Positions 59,868-64,000 of a stretch of 64,000 bases of DNA are shown here, piece by piece. Positions within the stretch are counted from its first letter, which is position 1; every line of letters starts with the position of its first letter. The position numbers and the translations under genes were made by a program. This DNA comes from M3007 sp044230315. Lineage in GTDB: Bacteria > Bacteroidota > Bacteroidia > Chitinophagales > Saprospiraceae. The notes under the pieces were generated by a model, which was not told where the DNA came from, made no database searches, and saw only the letters and a program-made list of their open reading frames with translations. The DNA lies in contig JBGARJ010000004.1 of assembly GCA_044230315.1 (NCBI GenBank), positions 1 to 64,000 on the forward strand, given 5' to 3'.

Positions 59868-62330
59868 ATGATTCAAAATTATCTTACGATCACGCTCCGC
59901 CACTTGCGCAACAACAAGGCATTTACTTTTATCAACATTGCTGGGCTGGCGATTGGTACCGCTTGTTGTTTGTTGATCCTTTTGTTTGTAGCCCATGAGT
60001 TGAGCTACGATCGCTGGAATCCCAATGCCAATCGAATCTTCCGGCCCTATTCCGATATCAAATTCGGCGGCACGCATTTCAACATGGCCGTTGTCAGTTC
60101 GACCGTCGGGCCCGATGTCATGCAGGCCTTCCCCGAAGTGCAGGCATTCTGCCGCTTTCGGCAAAACGGCAGCCGCCTCGTTAAACGCGATGGTCAAGGG
60201 CAGGCAAACATCCGGGAAGAAGAAGTCCTGAAGGTGGACAGCAGTTTTTTTGAAGTTTTTCCCGTACCCGTTATTCAGGGCGATCCGAGGGCTTGTCTGA
60301 CCCGGCCCGCCACCCTGGCCCTTTCGCACAAACTGGCCGATAAATATTTTGGGTCGCCGCAAATGGCCCTGGGTCAAACGTTGGTTTTGGACAATAACGA
60401 TCGCTGGCTGATTACAGCCGTGTTTGAAGACTTGCCGGCCACCACCCACTTCAAGGCCGATATGCTGCTGGCGATGAACGGCGACGAGGAAGTACGTTCG
60501 GATTCACGCCTGTGGGCAACGAGCAATAATTTCCAAACCTACATTTTACTGCGAAAAGGCGTCGATCCGCAAGTGTTTCAGGCCAAATTCGATGCTTTAT
60601 CAAAAGCAAAGGTCAATGAAACGGCCCAGCGTTTAATGGGTTCGTCGATTGCCGACCTGGAAAAATCGGGTCAGTATGCGCGGTATCTGCTGCAGGCGCT
60701 GCCCGATATTCACTTGTATTCTAACCTCACCATCGAGCTTCAACCCAACGGCAATATTCAATATGTGTGGATATTTTCCGCCATTGCGGCATTTATTCTC
60801 CTGATTGCGTGCATCAACTTCATGAATTTATCAACCGCACGGTCGGCGCACCGGGCGCGGGAAGTAGGTGTCCGGAAGGTGTTGGGCAGTGCGCGGGCAA
60901 TGCTGATGCGGCAATTCCTGAGCGAGACGATGTTGTTGGCTGCCTTGGCTATGGCGCTGGCGCTGGCGATCGCTGCCATGGCGCTACCGGGGTTCAGCGC
61001 ATTGATCAACAGGCCGATGTCGATGCCCTGGCGCCAACCGCTGTTCTGGCTGAGCCTGATCGCTGGCACCGGAACCGTCGGGCTGTTGGCCGGCATATAC
61101 CCGGCGTTTTTTCTGTCGGCTTTTGACCCGATCAAAGCCATCAAGGCGCAGGCCGGGGGCCGGGCCGGGGGCGGGCGGTTGCGCAGCGCATTGGTGGTGT
61201 TTCAATTTACGACCGCTATCATCCTGATCATTGCTACCGGACTGGTATACAAGCAGTTGAATTATATCCAAACAAAAAATCTCGGCTTTCAGAAAGACCA
61301 GGTGCTTATCCTGAACGATGCCTACGCGCTCGGCGATCACCTGCAGGCATACCGGCAGGAGTTATTGAAACACCCGGCCGTAACGTCGGTTTCCGTCTCC
61401 GGGTTTTTGCCCGTGCCTTCGAACCGCAGCGATAACACCTTCTCCAAATCCCGGGCCTTCAGTGGCGACCAGGCGGTGAATATGCAGCATTGGACGGTGG
61501 ACCAAGACTACCTCCGCACCCTCGGCCTGGAACTGAAAGCAGGGCGCTTTTTCGATCCGGAAGCGCATCCGTCCGACAGTACGGCCATTGTTTTGAACGA
61601 AAGGGCTGCGGCGCTTTTTGGCTATGCCGATCAACCCATCGGGAAAAAAGTGTACGGCTTGAATGGCACGGTCCAGGGTCAGCCCCGCCCGGAGGATTTT
61701 TACGAACTCAACGTAATCGGGGTGGTGAAGGATTTTCACTTCTCCAGTTTGCGGGACAATATCGGCGCGTTGTCGATGCGCCTTGGCAATTCCAGCAGTT
61801 TGTTGTCGGTGCGGTACAAGGCTGCAGAAAGCCAGTCGGTCCGGGCAACCATGGAGCAATTGTGGAAGGCTGAGGCACCCGACCAGCCGTTCAGTTGCCG
61901 CTTTTTGGACGACGCGTTTTCCCGGATGTACGACGCCGAACAGCGCATCGGCCGGATGGCCAGCATCTTCGCGCTGTTGTCGATCCTGGTTTCCTGCCTC
62001 GGGTTGTTTGGTTTGGCCGCTTTTACCGCCGAACAGCGCACCAAGGAAATTGGCATTCGAAAGGTATTAGGCGCAGGCGTACCCGGTATCATCGGTTTGT
62101 TATCCCGGGATTTTTTGAAACTGGTGCTGATCGCCCTCGTCGTAGCCACACCCCTGGCCTGGTATTTCCTGAGCCGCTGGTTGGAAAATTTTGCCTACCG
62201 CATCGACATGCCCTGGTGGGTGTTTGCCCTGGCAGGCGCCATGGCCACGCTGATCGCTGTCTTGACGATTAGTTTGCAAAGCATAAAAGCAGCGCTGGCC
62301 AGCCCCATTCATTCCCTTCGCAACGAATAA
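59868..62330 (+). CDS. FtsX/MacB-like ABC transporter permease (2 of 3)
   Basis: 820 residues, same layout as the preceding gene: NYLTITLRHLRNNKAFTFINI with TM1, a first MacB periplasmic domain, first FtsX core with AREVGVRKVLGSARAMLMRQFL, a Gly-rich linker (AQAGGRAGGGRLRSALVVF), a second periplasmic domain and a second core with RTKEIGIRKVLGAGVPGIIGLL. 75 bp after permease 1. Paralogous, not identical, so probably a different partner or cargo preference. Confidence 0.88.
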   Translation: MIQNYLTITLRHLRNNKAFTFINIAGLAIGTACCLLILLFVAHELSYDRWNPNANRIFRPYSDIKFGGTHFNMAVVSSTVGPDVMQAFPEVQAFCRFRQNGSRLVKRDGQGQANIREEEVLKVDSSFFEVFPVPVIQGDPRACLTRPATLALSHKLADKYFGSPQMALGQTLVLDNNDRWLITAVFEDLPATTHFKADMLLAMNGDEEVRSDSRLWATSNNFQTYILLRKGVDPQVFQAKFDALSKAKVNETAQRLMGSSIADLEKSGQYARYLLQALPDIHLYSNLTIELQPNGNIQYVWIFSAIAAFILLIACINFMNLSTARSAHRAREVGVRKVLGSARAMLMRQFLSETMLLAALAMALALAIAAMALPGFSALINRPMSMPWRQPLFWLSLIAGTGTVGLLAGIYPAFFLSAFDPIKAIKAQAGGRAGGGRLRSALVVFQFTTAIILIIATGLVYKQLNYIQTKNLGFQKDQVLILNDAYALGDHLQAYRQELLKHPAVTSVSVSGFLPVPSNRSDNTFSKSRAFSGDQAVNMQHWTVDQDYLRTLGLELKAGRFFDPEAHPSDSTAIVLNERAAALFGYADQPIGKKVYGLNGTVQGQPRPEDFYELNVIGVVKDFHFSSLRDNIGALSMRLGNSSSLLSVRYKAAESQSVRATMEQLWKAEAPDQPFSCRFLDDAFSRMYDAEQRIGRMASIFALLSILVSCLGLFGLAAFTAEQRTKEIGIRKVLGAGVPGIIGLLSRDFLKLVLIALVVATPLAWYFLSRWLENFAYRIDMPWWVFALAGAMATLIAVLTISLQSIKAALASPIHSLRNE

Positions 62331-62342
62331 AATCGCCCGATC

Positions 62343-64000
62343 ATGTGGTCTAATTATTTCAAAGTTGCCCTCCGTAACCTGCTGAAGCACAAATCGTTTT
62401 CAGCCATAAACATCTTTGGCCTGGCGGCCAGCATGAGCGTTTGCCTGTTGGTGATCCTGTTGATCAAGGATGCGTACCGGTTTGACCGTTTTCACCCCGA
62501 AAGCGACCGGGTGTACCGGGTGATTACCGAAGCGCAGCGCAAAGGGGGTGGCGAAGAAGGTTATGCCTCTTCCCCGTTTCCAATGGGGAAAACGCTCACA
62601 GAAGACTATTCCTGTGTGGAAACCTGGGCTCCGCTGGTCCGGAGCCTCAACGGGAGTTTTACCGCCGAAGGTAAACTCCTCGATATCCGGGGTCTGCTAA
62701 CCGACGGGGCGTTTTTCCAAATGTTCGGGTTCCGGCTCGCTCAGGGCGACCCCGCTACTGCGCTTTCAGAGCCTAAAACGGTAGTCCTGAGCGCCGAAAC
62801 GGCTAAAAAATTCTTCGGCACTGCCGACCCGATGGGTAAAATACTCCACAACAATGCCTTGGGCGATTTTAAAGTAACCGGTGTGCTAGAGCCCTTTCCC
62901 GGCAAAACCCACCTGGAGTTCGACGCGCTCGGATCGCTGGCCTCGCTCAAAGCCATGGAAACGGGACCGGATGAAATGGCCATTTCCAGCAATTGGAACA
63001 ATTACTACATGACATACAACTTTGTACGCCTGCGCAAAGGCGTGCCCCGCGAAACGGCCGAGACCGCCATGCGGCAAATTGCCGCCAACGCGTACGCCAA
63101 CCTCAAACTGGAAAGCCGCGACGCCGGCTATCGCTTTTACCTGCAGCCTTTGAGCGGCATCACGCCGGGTCCCGGATTTTCCAACAGCATGGGAAAAGGT
63201 TTGCCCGGCATCCTGTTGTGGTTCCTGTCGGCACTGGGCGCTATTGTCATGCTCTCGGCCTGTTTTAATTACACCAACTTGTCGATCGCCCGCGCACTGA
63301 CCCGCGCCAAAGAGGTCGGCGTTCGGAAAGTGATGGGCGCCACGCGCGGGCAGGTATTCCGGCAGTTTATAAGCGAAGCAGTGGTTGTTTCGGGTCTGTC
63401 ACTCGCACTGGCGTTCCTCCTGTTGCAGGGCATCATACCGCTGTTCAACCAATTGCAGTTTTTGGAATCCACCGACGTTTCGCTTCAAATGGATGGCGCA
63501 ACGGCCGGTTGGTTTCTGGTCTTTGCGCTCGGGGTCGGGTTGCTGGCAGGCATATTACCGGCCACGGTGCTCTCCAGGTTTCAGCCCCTGATCATCCTCC
63601 AAAAATTGCAAAACACGAAGCTCTTCCGGCGCGTTGGATTGCGAAAGGTATTGATTGTGAGCCAGTTCGCAGTGTCCTTGGTGTTCATCATCACCCTGAC
63701 GGTAATTTGGCGGCAAATCAACTATGCCGTCCGAGAAAATTTTGGATTTCACGATAACCTGGTCATTAACCTCGACTTGCAGGGACAAGACTATGGCCCT
63801 ATTGTAGAAGATCTCAGGCAGAACCCCCAGATCAATCAAATTTCCGCTATTTCCCACCTGATGGGTACCTGGCAGGACAGCAAAGTGGACGTCCGGGTGC
63901 AACCCGGCGACGATCCGCTTGGAGTGCGCGATTATTTTATCGATCAGGCCTATCTGAAAAACATGGATTTGCCACTGGCAGCAGGCCAGGACTTCCCGTA
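62343..64000 (+). CDS. FtsX/MacB-like ABC transporter permease (3 of 3), 5' part
   Basis: 552 codons visible from the ATG at 62343 to the end of the window, with no stop. MWSNYFKVALRNLLKHKSFS leads into TM1, a MacB periplasmic domain follows, then the first FtsX core with TRAKEVGVRKVMGATRGQVF, and a second region beginning FRRVGLRKVLIVSQFAVSLV. The third tandem copy, 12 bp after permease 2; the missing part should hold the second periplasmic domain and the second FtsX core. Confidence 0.87.
   Translation, partial: MWSNYFKVALRNLLKHKSFSAINIFGLAASMSVCLLVILLIKDAYRFDRFHPESDRVYRVITEAQRKGGGEEGYASSPFPMGKTLTEDYSCVETWAPLVRSLNGSFTAEGKLLDIRGLLTDGAFFQMFGFRLAQGDPATALSEPKTVVLSAETAKKFFGTADPMGKILHNNALGDFKVTGVLEPFPGKTHLEFDALGSLASLKAMETGPDEMAISSNWNNYYMTYNFVRLRKGVPRETAETAMRQIAANAYANLKLESRDAGYRFYLQPLSGITPGPGFSNSMGKGLPGILLWFLSALGAIVMLSACFNYTNLSIARALTRAKEVGVRKVMGATRGQVFRQFISEAVVVSGLSLALAFLLLQGIIPLFNQLQFLESTDVSLQMDGATAGWFLVFALGVGLLAGILPATVLSRFQPLIILQKLQNTKLFRRVGLRKVLIVSQFAVSLVFIITLTVIWRQINYAVRENFGFHDNLVINLDLQGQDYGPIVEDLRQNPQINQISAISHLMGTWQDSKVDVRVQPGDDPLGVRDYFIDQAYLKNMDLPLAAGQDFP

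Overview
This 64-kb window is a stretch of chromosome from a member of the Bacteroidota, most likely a Saprospira-like lineage (inferred, not proven). The evidence is proteins ending in type IX secretion (T9SS) sorting domains, a bacillithiol enzyme (BshC), a promoter of the TTTG/TAnnTTTG type, almost no Shine-Dalgarno sequences, a short NuoG, and tandem FtsX-type permeases. I saw no rRNA, tRNA, CRISPR array, phage or intact transposase. The only mobile-looking DNA is small structured repeats.

Layout. (1) 1-1.7 kb: the end of an alpha/beta hydrolase, a tiny tail-anchored protein and a stand-alone E2-type acyltransferase. (2) 1.8-13.7 kb: a four-gene plus-strand group led by a 2411-residue T9SS adhesin-like protein, followed by a Kelch-like, a hypothetical and a WD40 exported protein. 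(3) 14.2-19.4 kb: a minus-strand cassette made of UDP-galactopyranose mutase, a GlcNAc-transferase of the Skp1 GnT1 type, a proline-rich protein with duplicated flanking segments, a prolyl-4-hydroxylase-like oxygenase, a JmjC/cupin oxygenase and a PH-domain membrane protein. (4) 19.6-37 kb: mostly housekeeping genes: FG-GAP/UnbV T9SS protein, GNAT, two DUF5362-like proteins, ettA, bshC, PlsC-like acyltransferase, miaA, PAP2 phosphatase, LptF/G permease, rpe, a PolB-type exonuclease, a coiled-coil protein, folD and a CBM9-like lipoprotein. (5) 37.3-50.8 kb: a complete 14-gene nuo operon (complex I) with an extra DUF2750-like gene between nuoE and nuoF. (6) 50.9-64 kb: an SH3-like lipoprotein, an NtrY/NtrC-type two-component pair, and a divergent HlyD/ABC ATPase/FtsX-permease operon that runs off the window.

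The most interesting region is the 16-19.4 kb cassette. A prolyl hydroxylase, a hydroxyproline-type GlcNAc-transferase and a Gal-furanose donor enzyme flank a proline-rich candidate substrate, and none of these proteins has a signal peptide. This parallels the cytosolic Skp1 hydroxyproline-glycosylation pathway known from Dictyostelium. Its function here is inference.

Other points are a sigma-54-like promoter with two dyad operators in front of the ABC operon next to an NtrC-type regulator, two copies of a hairpin-forming dispersed repeat, a 293-bp nested inverted-repeat element, and a 9-bp minisatellite between nuoF and nuoG.
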